From: Megalobrama amblycephala
Lineage: Eukaryota; Chordata; Actinopteri; Cypriniformes; Xenocyprididae
NCBI RefSeq assembly: GCF_018812025.1
Contig: NC_063045.1
Span: 58,432,383 to 58,496,382, forward strand
Direction of reading: 5' to 3'
Length of the DNA stretch: 64,000 nucleotides
Of the stretch, positions 44,789 through 55,482 are shown in pieces (position 1 is the first letter of the stretch; each line of letters opens with the position of its first letter). The translations under genes were made by a program, and so were the position numbers. The notes beneath the pieces were generated by a model. That model was not told the DNA's origin, searched no databases, and saw only the letters and a program-made list of their open reading frames with translations.

Positions 44789-45258
44789 TTAAAGCATTAG
44801 TTTATTTCAGAATTTAAATTTCATCCCCATGTCATCCAAGATGTTTGTCTTTCTTTCTTCAGTCGAGAAGAAATTCATTTTTTTGTGGAAAACATTCTTC
44901 TCTATATAATGGACTTCACTGGGGTTCAATGGGTTGAAGGTCCAAATTACAGTTTCCCATTTGTGGTTAAAAAGTATATAATTTTTTATTTATTTATTTA
45001 TTTTTAAATGACCACTCATTTCGCTAGATAAGACACTTATTCCTCATCTGGGATCATGTAGAGCTCTTTGAAGCTGCACTGAAACTACAGTTCGGACCTT
45101 CAACCCGTTGAACCCCAGTGAAGTCCACTATATGGAGAAAAATCATGGAATGTTTTCCTCAAAAACCTTCATTTCTTTTCGACTGAAGAAAGAAAGACAT
45201 GAACATCTTGGATGACATGGGGATGAGTAAATGATCAGGAAATGAACTAATCCTTTAA
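44789..45258. mobile_element. Complete ~470-bp foldback element
   Basis: Left arm TTAAAGCATTAGTTTATTTC, CCCATGTCATCCAAGATGTT, CACTGGGGTTCAATGGGTTG; the right arm is the inverted copy, ending AATGAACTAATCCTTTAA. The arms are each about 170-200 bases. The central TTTATTTATTTATTTTTAAA and CATTTCGCTAGATAAGACAC form the loop. The fragment at 10317-10550 is the same family. Confidence 0.88.
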
Positions 45259-46649
45259 GTTTTTCCTGAAAAGTTGTAATTTTGGTTGAACACCCATCAA
45301 ATTGATAAAAAAAGTGTATATATTTGTGTAATTGCGTTTATATCCTACATAGTGAACACTTCATTGGCACTAAATGAACAGGGTTACTTAAGGATTTTTT
45401 TTTTAACTGCACAAAACATTAGCCTTTCCCCTTCTATTTGAAATGTTTTCCCACACAAGGAAGAAAAAGTGTGGACAGTTTCCCATTAAATTGCACCACA
45501 AGAGAGGGCTGACCAACAAGAGTCTCTGCCAGTGTCCATTTTTCAGCTCTCAAAGACCGAAAGCTCATTTACATGAAAAAACCCCCACTTCCAGCACATA
45601 TAGAGAAAGCCGTGGAAGTGTCCGTGTTATCTATTCACTGCCTCAGTTTGAGAAAGCAAATCACAGCCATTTATAGAGCATGATTTATTATTCACAAAGG
45701 CTTATTCAGGAACTCTTGAGACTGTAATTGCAATGATAAAGTTGTACAGTAGCAGTAAACGCACAATGATGGACATTAACACCAGTGTGACTGAATAGTA
45801 CAGATTATGGACCAAGTTAATGTGTTGTTTAAGACAGAGATTGATGCACTGAATTTGAACAAATAATGCTTTAATTTGAATTCAGTTGGGTCTGTTTCAT
45901 TTAATGTACAAGAGGCAGACCATTTTCTGGCTGTTAGCCATATACAAAACCCTTTATTCCCTTCACATTTTGGAGCAAATGTTATGTATACATTGTGTTT
46001 TGGCTTCAAACTATCTGTGAAAGGAAAAATCATGTCTATGGCACTTTTTCATGAAACACGAGCAGAACGAATTTCTGTGTAAATCACACGTAAAACCATT
46101 TGTACGCCATTTGTGCCAAATGGATTGATGAGCAGTTTATACAGATTCGTTCTGCTCGTGTTTCATGAATAAGGTCCATTATTGTGCAAGCAACTGGTCA
46201 TTGTATATTTGCGATGGAAATATTGCATACATGTGCATTTGGAAGTATGTGAATCGCTTGTGTAGTATTTGAAAATTGGTTTTGATAAAAGCATCTATTG
46301 TGAATGAATGCAAATGATAGAGTCTTAAATTAGGCTTTTTGTACATAAAATGTTCTTTTTGAAATGTGCTCAGTGAGAGGTTTCTGGTTAGATTGTATTT
46401 GTGGAAATACTGTTTAGCCTACTTCTGCATCTTGCATGGAAAATGTAAGAATTGGAAGAATTGCTTGTGTTGTGTTGTTCGTTTGTAAGTCGGTTTGGAT
46501 AAAAGTATCTATTGAATGAATAAATGTAGGCTAGATTGCATGTAATTGTAATGATTCAATTATTAAATGTAATTCACATTTATAAAATTAAATGTGTAAC
46601 TTTTTTAATTACAAAATAACATTGGCATTGCAATTAATTATGTACAATA
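45259..46649. other. Proposed apc intron, mostly unique
   Basis: Open frames at 45443-45676, 45776-46033 (minus) and 45876-46082 show no recognised domain. Bases 46240-46300 and 46470-46530 carry diverged L2-tail text (GGTTTTGATAAAAGCATCTA; AAGTCGGTTTGGATAAAAGT). Confidence 0.4.
46050..46167. repeat. Short hairpin with 23-bp perfect arms
   Basis: CATGAAACACGAGCAGAACG (46050 on) and CGTTCTGCTCGTGTTTCATG (ending 46167) are perfect inverted copies around a ~70-base loop; the full arms are 23 bases. Confidence 0.9.
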
Positions 46650-47675
46650 GTGTTGTCAAAAGTACCGATTGTGATACCAAGTCGGTACAGAAATTAAAAA
46701 AATATGATGCTTTGAGCGCTGTTGAGCAGATTCGTAAACACCTCTGATTGGCCTTTGTGTTCACGCGCTCATCAGATATGTCTGTGATTGGCTACAATGA
46801 TCAACGCTTCAAAAGCATGTTGTAAATAAAGATCAATGACGCTCTTCACCGAGTGGTTACACGGATACACACAGAAGTCAATTCAAACGCTTCCATGCGT
46901 TGATCATTGTAGCCAATCACAGACATATTTATAGAAGCTTGTTTCCGCCACTAAATAAAAAAATAAAAAGGTAGTTGCGACTTGCAATTGCAAGTTATAA
47001 AGTCAAAATTGCGTGATTTAAAGTCGCAATTGTCTTATAAAGTCAGAATTGTGAGTTTATATCTTGCAATTCTGACTTTATAACATGCCATTGCGAGTTA
47101 TACAGTCAGAATTGAGATAAACTCGCCATTCGGAGAAAAGTCAGTCTTTTTTCCCCTCACAATTGGACATTATAACATGCAATTGCGAGATTATATCTCA
47201 CAATTCTGACTTTATATCACACAATTCTGACTTTATATCTCGCAATTCTGAGAAAAAAAGTCAGAAGTGTGAGATAGTCAAAATTGTGTGATAACTCACA
47301 ATTGCGAGAAAAAGTCAGAATTGCGACTTTATATCGCGCAATTCTGACTATACCGCTTGTTTCAGCCACCTATTAAAAAAATCAAAAAGGTAATTGGGAC
47401 TTTTTATCTAAATATTCTGACTTTTTTTCTCACAATTGTGAGATTTAAACTCACAATTGCAAGAAAAAATTTCAGAATTTTTAAATAAAAAAGTCACAAT
47501 TACCTTTTTTTTTATTTAGTGGCTGAAACAAGCTTCCATATATATCTGATGAGCGCATGAACACAATGGCCAATCAGAGGTTTTTACAAATCCACTCAAC
47601 AGCGCTCAAAGCATAAAATTTCAAAAAAATTCAGTACTGACTTGGTATCGCTGTTGGCACTTTTGAGAACACTAA
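46650..47675. mobile_element. DNA transposon containing an 'AATTGCGAG' array
   Basis: Left end GTTGTCAAAAGTACCGATTG, ATACCAAGTCGGTACAGAAA. Right end TTCAGTACTGACTTGGTATC, GGCACTTTTGAGAACAC, the inverted counterpart. Subterminal CTGATTGGCC and GGCCAATCAGAG also pair. Inside lies a second structure (46930-47545) with its own AAGCTTGTTTCCGCCACTAA / TTTAGTGGCTGAAACAAGCTT inverted ends. Confidence 0.75.
46930..47545. repeat. Self-complementary array of AAAGTCAGAATTGCGAGA units
   Basis: Dozens of 10-22 base units such as AAAGTCAGAATTGTGAG and CTCGCAATTCTGACTTT occur in both orientations, so almost any part can pair with another. A related array lies at 50105-50680. Both are flanked by AAGCTTGTTT / AAGCTTCCAT ends. 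Confidence 0.88.
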
Positions 47676-48008
47676 TATACAATTATATAATTATTAATTG
47701 CATATATTATTAAATGCATATAATTACATTTCATACAAAACTGTTTAAAGTTGTTTATCAGCCTGTATGTAATATGCTATAATTTAGTACTTTTTCAGAT
47801 GCAGTTAGCGAGATGTTGGTCTCTATTTGATTTCGGATGTTGGTTTAGATTTCAATTGCATCTTTGTCCAGCGTAACTATACTTTAATGCATTGAACATA
47901 CGTCTTCAATATGGTCCGGTTGCCTTGTTTAGGCTGCCATATTGATCCGTTTTTATATATCAGGTCATGTGACCTTCAGACGTTATGACCCATCTTTTAC
48001 ATCTCCAG

Positions 48009-48247
48009 TACTCTGCATGCCTGGGGCTGCACCGCTTCCCCCCACGAGAGCTTTTAAACCCAGCTGTACAGTGGGGCAAAAAATCTGGCCAGCCACCATC
48101 AGCCACTGCACCAACACCGGCCTGGGCTGGCCGCCTTCTGATTGGCTGAGCCCTCGCCCATGTGACTCAGTGCTGGCTGGATGCTCTCCGGCAACTGACA
48201 CAGTTGATGGGTTGCTGGGATGGAGGCTGTCACTGGTGCAGAATGGG
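48009..48247 (+). other. Candidate unassigned GC-rich exon
   Basis: A 239-base G+C-rich block bounded by TTTTACATCTCCAG| and GAATGGG|GTAAGT, open in one plus-strand frame throughout. It stands out in an AT-rich intron. It encodes a Pro/Ser/Cys-rich peptide that I do not recognise, and a minus-strand frame of 186 codons (47983-48543) overlaps it. It could be an alternative apc 5' exon, a promoter CpG patch, or chance. Confidence 0.3.
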
Positions 48248-50096
48248 GTAAGTCTCCGTTTAACGCCCTGATCTCTTGATGCCAACGTACAGATGTGTGG
48301 TCTTATATTCCAGCTATTCAGCGTGAAGGAAATAATGGCGCGTTTGTGCGGTATAGCAAGGCGGTGCCGATAAGCCTTTTGTCTTGATGGCTGGTTATTG
48401 AGAGGGTGTGGGGGGATGTGCATAGATTCGGATTCTGGCTTTATCATTGGGACGCTTAAAAAGCCTCTTTTGTGCTGTGCAGGGACAGATGCGCTAGCAG
48501 GCTGATTATTTATAGTGATCTCGGCCGTGGACACGGATTCCACAGTAAGTGTAAGCGATAATTGCCCCTGTCAAGATGGAGGGGCTATTGCAAGAGAGGC
48601 TTTTTTTTCTGATTCAGCTGGCAATGCCTGAACAAAGCAGACATTTAATGGTGGATTTGTTGTCAGCTTTGCTTAAGGTATAAAACAGGGGTTGGTTTGG
48701 CAGGTTAGATGGTGCATGTGAGACCAGGATGTGACTGTGTCTTTGTGCATGGAGGGAAGGGCATCTCTTGCAGTTGTCTGCAGGGAATTTTGTATCTTGC
48801 ATTGCTGGTGAAGAGGTGACTGCTTTAATGCATCATAAGCGTTGCATGCACAACTGCACCTCTGTTGAATAAATGCAGAAAAACGCATAGTGAACTAATG
48901 CAATTTATTAAAGAGGTGTGAAGGTGCAAACAAATTCAGATGCGTTGTGATACAGATTTTTGAGGAAAGTGTTGAAATATTAATGAGTCTTTCTTCTTTC
49001 CACTCCTCCCCGTTTCCTTTTGATTCTGTCTCGATACCTCAAGCCTTTTTGCTGAATAGATGTCGACCATTTTGCTCTGTCTACATGCCAGAGAGAGAGA
49101 GAGCTTTGCTTCAGGTTTTTAAATGTATTATTAATATCATTTTTCATGATTCTTCTATAAATAATAACAGTAAAATTGTGAAGCTACACAGCCAGATATG
49201 ATTATGAAGTGTATTATTATATACATTTATTTTACCTTTTAATGGCCTTTTATTACCTTCAAAAAGTGTTTGTTTATTCACAAAATGTGTGTCATCATAT
49301 GTGTGTCAGCAGATTTCTGTGGCAATCGGACTCATTCTGCCCTCATAACGTGCTGTTGGCATTAAATCATATGCATCCACGCTGGTTTATTACTCATGTT
49401 TTGAAATTGCAAGATCTTGATGTAATTATGTGGATTATATAGGCCAAAGATGATATGCTTTAGAAATACTAGATGTAGGTTAGAATGATTCACACACAAG
49501 TTGTATATTTTTGTCTGCGTTTAATTACCTTCAGAAATCTGATCTGTAATGAAATGCCAAATTGGAATATCTTCCCTCTTTTGATAAATTCTGCTTCATA
49601 ATGGCCGTGGATGCCCTGGAAACAGTGGCAGAATCCGTAGCGGAGCCACATTGATTGGACACAGCTGCAAATTAGCCCTGACACATTGACGGGCTGTTTG
49701 TAATGTAGGCTGTTGGTGTTGGTTAATGTAAAACCAGGGTAAAGCATAATATGGTGAAAGTGGAATGGAAGGAATTCAATTTATTGTGCGTTGTGAAATG
49801 GTCATGATACCAGCTTGTGATGTAATCTATTCTTATAAGGCAAGTCACTTTTTTTTATTTTATTTTTTTTTTTGCCCTTTGAAATTTGGTATTTTGGCAG
49901 AAACTATGATTTTGAAGGCAAATGCATTTAGTTGCATTTATTTAGTGATTTGATGCTAAGTATTAAAGTTCAATGTGTGCATCATCCTGCTGTGTTTTAA
50001 TGATTTGATGACATTTTTTCCCTTTTACAACGTTTTCTTTTGCATGCAATATGTTCTCTTCTTTTTTCCTTTTCTCTCTTCTGCTAGGGGGAAATC
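48248..50096. other. Proposed apc intron, no gene
   Basis: Unique sequence with T-runs near 49855 and 50020-50080. No exon with conserved similarity was found. Confidence 0.4.
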
Positions 50097-51320
50097 TATA
50101 GAAGCTTGTTTCTGCCATAAAATAAAAAAGTTATTGCGAGTTTATATCTCACCTTCTGACTTCTTTCTCAGAATTACGAGATATAAACTCACAATTGTGT
50201 GAGAGAGTCAGAATTGCGAGAGAAAAAAAAATCAGAATTGCATCTTATAAAGTCAGAACTGCGAGATAACCTTGCAATTCTGACTTTTTTCTTGCATTTA
50301 TGACTTTTTTTCTCAAAATTTTGCAATTCTAATTTTTTTTTCTCGCAATTCTGGCTTTTTTCTCACAATTGACTTTTTCTCAGAATTGTATGAACTTGCA
50401 ATTGTGTTATAATGTCCAATTGTGAGGTTTTTTTTCCCTCAGAATTGCGAGTTTATATCTTTCAATTCTGACTTTATAAGATGCAATTGAGTTGATATCA
50501 TGCAATTCTGACTTTAACTCTCATTTGTGCCTTTATATCTCAATTCTGAGGAAAAATATCGCAATTGCAAGAAAAATTCTGACTTTATATCTTGCAATTC
50601 TGACTTTATAAGTCGCAATTGCGAGAAAAAAAGTCAAAATTGTGAGTAGTCACAATTACGTTTTATTCTTTTTAGTCGCGTAAACTAGGGCTGCATGATT
50701 TATCGCGATAAAATCGCACGTGATATGGCAAAGGCTGCGATTATTTAATGCCCAGCTTGTCAGAGCTTTACGGCTCTGTGATCAGTAGTAAATGCTTCTC
50801 CATCTGAAAGCCAGAGGGCGCTCTTGCGCAGAATCTCAAAATTTGCCCTGCAGCAGAAGAAGATAACACGCATCATATCGCTGTAGCTGAATAAACAGAA
50901 GATTGAAACACTTTGATTAATTAAACATGACTAATAAACACACGAATGCTTTATTCTGTGTAAGAAGCCACATCATCTCACAGAAGGACGCTCAACTGTC
51001 GTTATGAAGTGAGTTTGGAGTAAAAACATGTTATTAAATGTTGTCTTTTGATGTTAATAAATGCTTCTCATGTCTGAAAAGAAGTTTGACGCATGTTGCT
51101 TTTTCAAATGTACATTATAGCGACTCAAACTCGCAGTGCTTTCAGATGGATTGCCATTTGGAGCCATACTTCATTGACAAGCTGCGCATAAAAAAGTAAT
51201 CACAGCCTTTGCGATTTCATAATCGCACTAAGAATCGCGTTTAAGCGATAATCGGGTTCAAGTTCAATGTTATTTTTTATATCGTGCAGCCCTAGCGTAA
51301 ACAAGCTTCCATAGAAATGT
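50097..51320. mobile_element. AATTGCGAG-array element split by a hAT insertion
   Basis: Begins TATAGAAGCTTGTTTCTGCC and ends AAGCTTCCATAGA, with an array of TCAGAATTGCGAG-type units at 50105-50680 in both orientations. The array is followed by the hAT element at 50686-51294, inserted close to the right terminus. Confidence 0.8.
50686..51294. mobile_element. 609-bp hAT MITE with 8-bp target duplication
   Basis: GCGTAAAC at 50678-50685 and 51295-51302 flanks an element starting TAGGGCTGCATGATTTATCG and ending ATATCGTGCAGCCCTA. Subterminal CGATAAAATCGCACG and GCGATTTCATAATCGCAC also pair. No open frame. It is nested in the array element. Confidence 0.92.
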
Positions 51321-52226
51321 ATTTTGATAGTGTAATATTTTACCTCACAAGCCATCAATATTCCTAATGCTGAGAAAATAATAATAATAATTTGGTATTT
51401 TGGCAGAAACTGTTTTTGAAGGCAAATGCACAATGTTGTACTGCTCATATGTTAGTGATTTAATGCTAAGTATTTAAGTTTTATTAAAAGTGTGTATCAT
51501 CCTGACCTGATGTATATGAATGCATCCTTAAATCACGTGTGTTGGTGAGGAGAGGTTGAGCTGATTACTAAATACTATATTCACCATGAAACATGTTCTT
51601 CAGAAAGTAAAAAATCGAGTTATTTAGTATGACTGCACACATTATTATGTTTTAGCAGTAGTCCAGAGAACAGGGCTTACCGCTGATATTTAGCATGTCA
51701 GTGGTAATTTAGTGGCGATGTGGTGATACATTTTTCCACATGGTTGATCAGGCCTTCACTTCAGGACGGAGATAAAAATAGAAACTTTCGCTTTGTCTTT
51801 CAGAACTGTTTGCTTGACCGGGCTCACTGCACGGGTAAAAAATGGCCCAGAGGCATCGGCTCTGCCATCCACATACACACGTGAGGCACGTGTGTTATTG
51901 TAGTTCTTTATGAGTGTCATGACATGGTCATTGACTACATGGCAAACATCAGAGTTCAGAGGATGATGCTCACTCATGATTGACACATGACACTGATGGG
52001 CTTTTATAGACCTCACACAAGAGGAAAACCTCTGGAAAACACTTCATACATTTACTAAACCTCATGGTGATGTGGGCTTTTTTTCCCCTTTTCACTAGAT
52101 ATTAAAATTGTACTATTTTAATAGTATTTCTGTAGTTTTCAGTGAAGTAATGATACAGTATGTTTGGTTTGTTTGGCATTTTCACAGACTTGCTCAGAAA
52201 TAAAATGCTATATATATAATATATAT
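51321..52226. other. Proposed apc intron, nothing assigned
   Basis: Unique AT-rich sequence. The 86-codon minus frame at 51756-52016 has no recognised family. Confidence 0.35.
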
Positions 52227-52567
52227 TAGGGCTGGGCGATGTATCGAATGCTTTTGTCACGCGCATTTCGTCAGAAAGCCGGTTCCCTGATTACCGCTAA
52301 ATCGCCATCACCTGCTTTCAAATGGAGGGGCATTTAATAGACAGAACCGTAGATCACTGAAAAGCCACGCAATATCGCGTTCAATATCGACGGCGATACA
52401 TATCGATATTGAACGCGATATTGCGTGGCTTATCAGTGATCTACGGCTCTGTCTATTAAATGCCGCTCCATTTGAAAGCAGGTGATGGCGATTTAGTGGT
52501 AATCAGGGAACCGGCTTTACTGAAGAAATGCGCGTGACAAAAGCATTCGATACATCGCCCAGCCCTA
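52227..52567. mobile_element. 341-bp full-length foldback hAT MITE with 8-bp duplication
   Basis: Starts TAGGGCTGGGCGATGTATCG and ends with its complement. Pairing runs through nearly the whole element (CACGCGCATTTC, GCCGGTTCCCTGATTACC, CAATATCGCGTTCAATATCG) to a tiny centre near 52397. ATATATAT at 52219-52226 and 52568-52575 is an 8-base flanking duplication, although in an AT-rich context. It contains no frame. Confidence 0.92.
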
Positions 52568-52575
52568 ATATATAT

Positions 52576-53233
52576 ACACATATATATATATATACACACA
52601 CAGGAATTTACATACATATATTGAATGAATGATATTAATTTGTTTTATTGATTTAATCATTTGAACAAGGACACAGAATAGGACACATAACTGTTTTATT
52701 TCCTATTTGGGTTTATCTATATATTTTATTTATGTATTTTTTAACTGTTAACTGTTAGATGCCAGTTTTTCCTGTCATGGCTATGCAACAATTTGATTTC
52801 AAAAACAGTATCATAGATATTAAACCTATTTCTTATAATTTTGAATCTATTTTTAACCCTTAGAACGTTCTCAAAGTAAAAAGAGGTGCTAAAGTCTGAT
52901 TTTGTGGTGGCTGTGTTTTAAAATTATTCTGCTTTTGCTGATTATATTTGTTTGTGTATTTTCTTTTAGTTATTTTGTCTCTGACTTTGACTAATAAATT
53001 AATATATTGGTTAAACAAATTATTCTGCAGATATTTTGCCCCCTTTTTTGGTTTAAAAAAATCATTTTTGGTCAATTAAAGGAAGAATTCAAAAATGATC
53101 ATCAATTACTGACCCTCATTTGACTTTCTAATTTTCTTATATCAGCATTTTATGCATCCTGATCTGTAGATTTTGGCATCAGTCATATTAATCGAGCACC
53201 ACTCTAAACCACATGTGGTTGTGGATGTTGTAG
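52576..53233. other. Intron immediately upstream of the apc coding exon
   Basis: AT-rich. It ends in GGATGTTGTAG (acceptor AG at 53232-53233). Confidence 0.4.
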
Positions 53234-53251
53234 GTCAAGAGATAGTCCAAG

Positions 53252-53386
53252 ATGGCTGCAGCATCTTATGATCAGCTGCTGAAGCAAGTGGAGGCATTGA
53301 AGATGGAGAACTCCAACCTTAGACAAGAGCTCGAGGACAACTCCAACCACCTGACCAAACTGGAGACGGAGGCGTCTAATATGAAG
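53252..53386 (+). CDS. apc: apc coding exon 1 (N-terminal coiled coil)
   Basis: Encodes MAAASYDQLLKQVEALKMEN then SNLRQELEDNSNHLTKLETE, ASNMK: 45 residues essentially identical to vertebrate APC. This is the start of the N-terminal heptad-repeat coiled coil that mediates APC dimerisation. APC scaffolds the beta-catenin destruction complex and binds microtubules. The exon probably begins at 53234 after TTGTAG, leaving an 18-base leader before the ATG (CCAAGATGG, good Kozak context). It ends at AAG|GTACGG in phase 0, as in other vertebrates, where the next exon continues EVLKQLQG. That next exon was not found before 64000. The frame continues open to 53485 only because the donor is read through. 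Confidence 0.97.
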
Positions 53387-53899
53387 GTACGGTGTCTGTT
53401 TATATCATACGACAGTCTAATAGTGTTCTTGACAAAACCAGCTCTACTTAACCTATGTTTCTTGACTTATGGAGCGCTGCAGTGATAATGTATTTTTGTC
53501 GCCCAACCCGTAAATTAGCATCACACTAGATTCCCTTGACAAAAGCCCAATAGGACTTTTCCATCGGCTTTTGGATTATTGCTAAAAATAAGCTCTGTGA
53601 CCAACATCAACACCATTCATCATGATAATCTTCACAAATGAATACAAGTTTTATGAATTTTGAAGCCTAAATACAATCGGCAGAAGTAAAAAGCTAAATG
53701 TAAGCTGTAAACAAAATGCATCACGGTTCGCATGACTTTGGCGTTTAATGTCCTCGACAACCTCTATAGTCCCATTTAGCTACTTTAGTGAAATAAAAAT
53801 ACAAAAAATACAATGGGGTATTACTGATGCTTTTATGTCGTAGAATAAAACGTTAGAAAATCTTAAGCTTGTGCCAGCCACAGACATTATTTCAGGCGT
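53387..53899. other. apc intron after coding exon 1, nothing assigned
   Basis: Unique AT-rich intron sequence. Confidence 0.4.
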
Positions 53900-55000
53900 T
53901 TAACCCTCTGGAGTCTGAGGCTGATTTGGGGCCTGGAAAGTTTTGACATGCCCTGATTGTGCTTTTTTCAGTTGTTCTAAACATATTAATGACACAAGGA
54001 TTACACTGTTTCAGAAACTGGCTACCATAATATGTGAGGAACTGTGTGTAATGTTTGTGTTTTTGAAGGAATAACGTTATGCGTGGTTATGAAAAAACAA
54101 AAAACTTAAGCACTGATATAAGGCCAATAAAAGTTTTAAATCTGGTTCCAAGACTTTTGGGTATTGAAGGTTGTAGACAAGTTTTTTGCTTCAAATATGT
54201 AAAATTATGCTGATCTCTTTCATTTATAACAATATACTGATTTAGTTTTTGTAAGACCTTTTTGCCAGAAACACGGTATGCGAGGAGGCGTATTCCATGA
54301 ATAATGCTCATTCTCACCTGTGAAGACAAAAGAATTGAATATAATGACTGAAAAGACTGCATATTAATGAGGCATTTCAGTCAGGTAGGCTGTGAAAAAA
54401 AACTTCTGTGATGTCTCAAACTCATCATGGTAATGAAAATACAGAAAAATTTATTACAATATAAAATAATGTTTTATATTATACTTTAAAATATAATGTA
54501 TTTCTGTGAGCAAAGAGTCTGAATATAGGCTTTATTTTAAAAGCAGAATTTGGAGAAATATAGGATTCTATATGTTTATGTCAATTTTCTATACAGAGGA
54601 GTTATTTTTTATTTAATATTCATTGTTATCTCTATGAGCGCTGGTGTTTGCAATTCATCCTTGAAGTCGGAGGGCGCTCTGTGCATTTTAGTCCACAAAT
54701 TCAAAGAAGAAGACATATTCCTGAATGGTGTTACCAATTCATACTACAGCCGGAGGGCGCTAAGAAACAAAAACTCACTTAAAACTTATCAATAGAAGAA
54801 AACAAACAGGAATTAAATGTCTTCCAGAGATCCTACAGCTTTTTCATCCAGTAAACAATCAAGGCAATAAATACACGAAGAATGAGCATGTGTTGTCTAA
54901 TTTGTAAACTGGCTCCGTGGGCGTGGCCGCATTAGTGGGTAATGAGCAATCACGGACTTCTGACATGGCTCTCTTTTCACTACATAAACACAGAATGTTT
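53900..55000. mobile_element. piggyBac-like element, second (older) copy
   Basis: Begins TTAACCCTCTGGAGTCTGAG, then GTTTTGACATGCCCTGATTG, AAGGAATAACGTTATGCGTG and CTCCGTGGGCGTGGCCGCAT, in the same order as 16243-17300. It carries many small deletions relative to that copy. The right terminus (GAGGG-TTAA) could not be located, so the 3' end is eroded or displaced. Confidence 0.7.
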
Positions 55001-55016
55001 GTTTTCTTCTCACGAT

Positions 55017-55074
55017 ACATTTTCCTCTTACCTTTTGTCAATTTCAGTTCAACCTCAAAGGGTTTGTACTTAAA
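55017..55074 (+). repeat. 58-bp direct repeat, copy 1
   Basis: ACATTTTCCTCTTACCTTTT through GGGTTTGTACTTAAA, identical to 55425-55482. Confidence 0.93.
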
Positions 55075-55424
55075 TGCAGAGTATTTTAAGTCTGTTTTGC
55101 TGCAGTGAAAAAAAACGAAAACTTTTTAGACCTCAGAGTTTAACCAAAAACCCATTGACTTCAGGATGTTGAAACTGGAAGTGCTAAATGCTAATTTGCA
55201 ATGGGTTTTGGCCTACAAAAATACATCATCCCCCAGCAACGTGTTGTGCAAAATTTATTCTTGCACGTTATTTTGGAGAATGAAAAAAAAAAAAAAGTCT
55301 TTCAGTGTGATGCAGAAACTAGCAGTGAAAAATTGTATACTTCAACATAGCCAGTTTGTTAAAACCTACAGCGTTCTGAAGAAAGAGTGCTAGTAAACTA
55401 GAACAGGAACAACTAGACTTCTCT

Positions 55425-55482
55425 ACATTTTCCTCTTACCTTTTGTCAATTTCAGTTCAACCTCAAAGGGTTTGTACTTAAA
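55425..55482 (+). repeat. 58-bp direct repeat, copy 2
   Basis: Identical to 55017-55074, 408 bases downstream. The 350 bases between include ATGTTGAAACTGGAAGTGCT repeat-like text. Confidence 0.93.

Noticed and set aside
46240..46530. Possible tandem pair of SINEs
   Set aside because: Only the L2-like tail words are present; no tRNA-derived head was found.
47983..48543. 186-codon minus-strand open frame
   Set aside because: No recognisable domain or splice context. It overlaps an open plus-strand frame in a GC-rich block, where stop codons are rare by chance.
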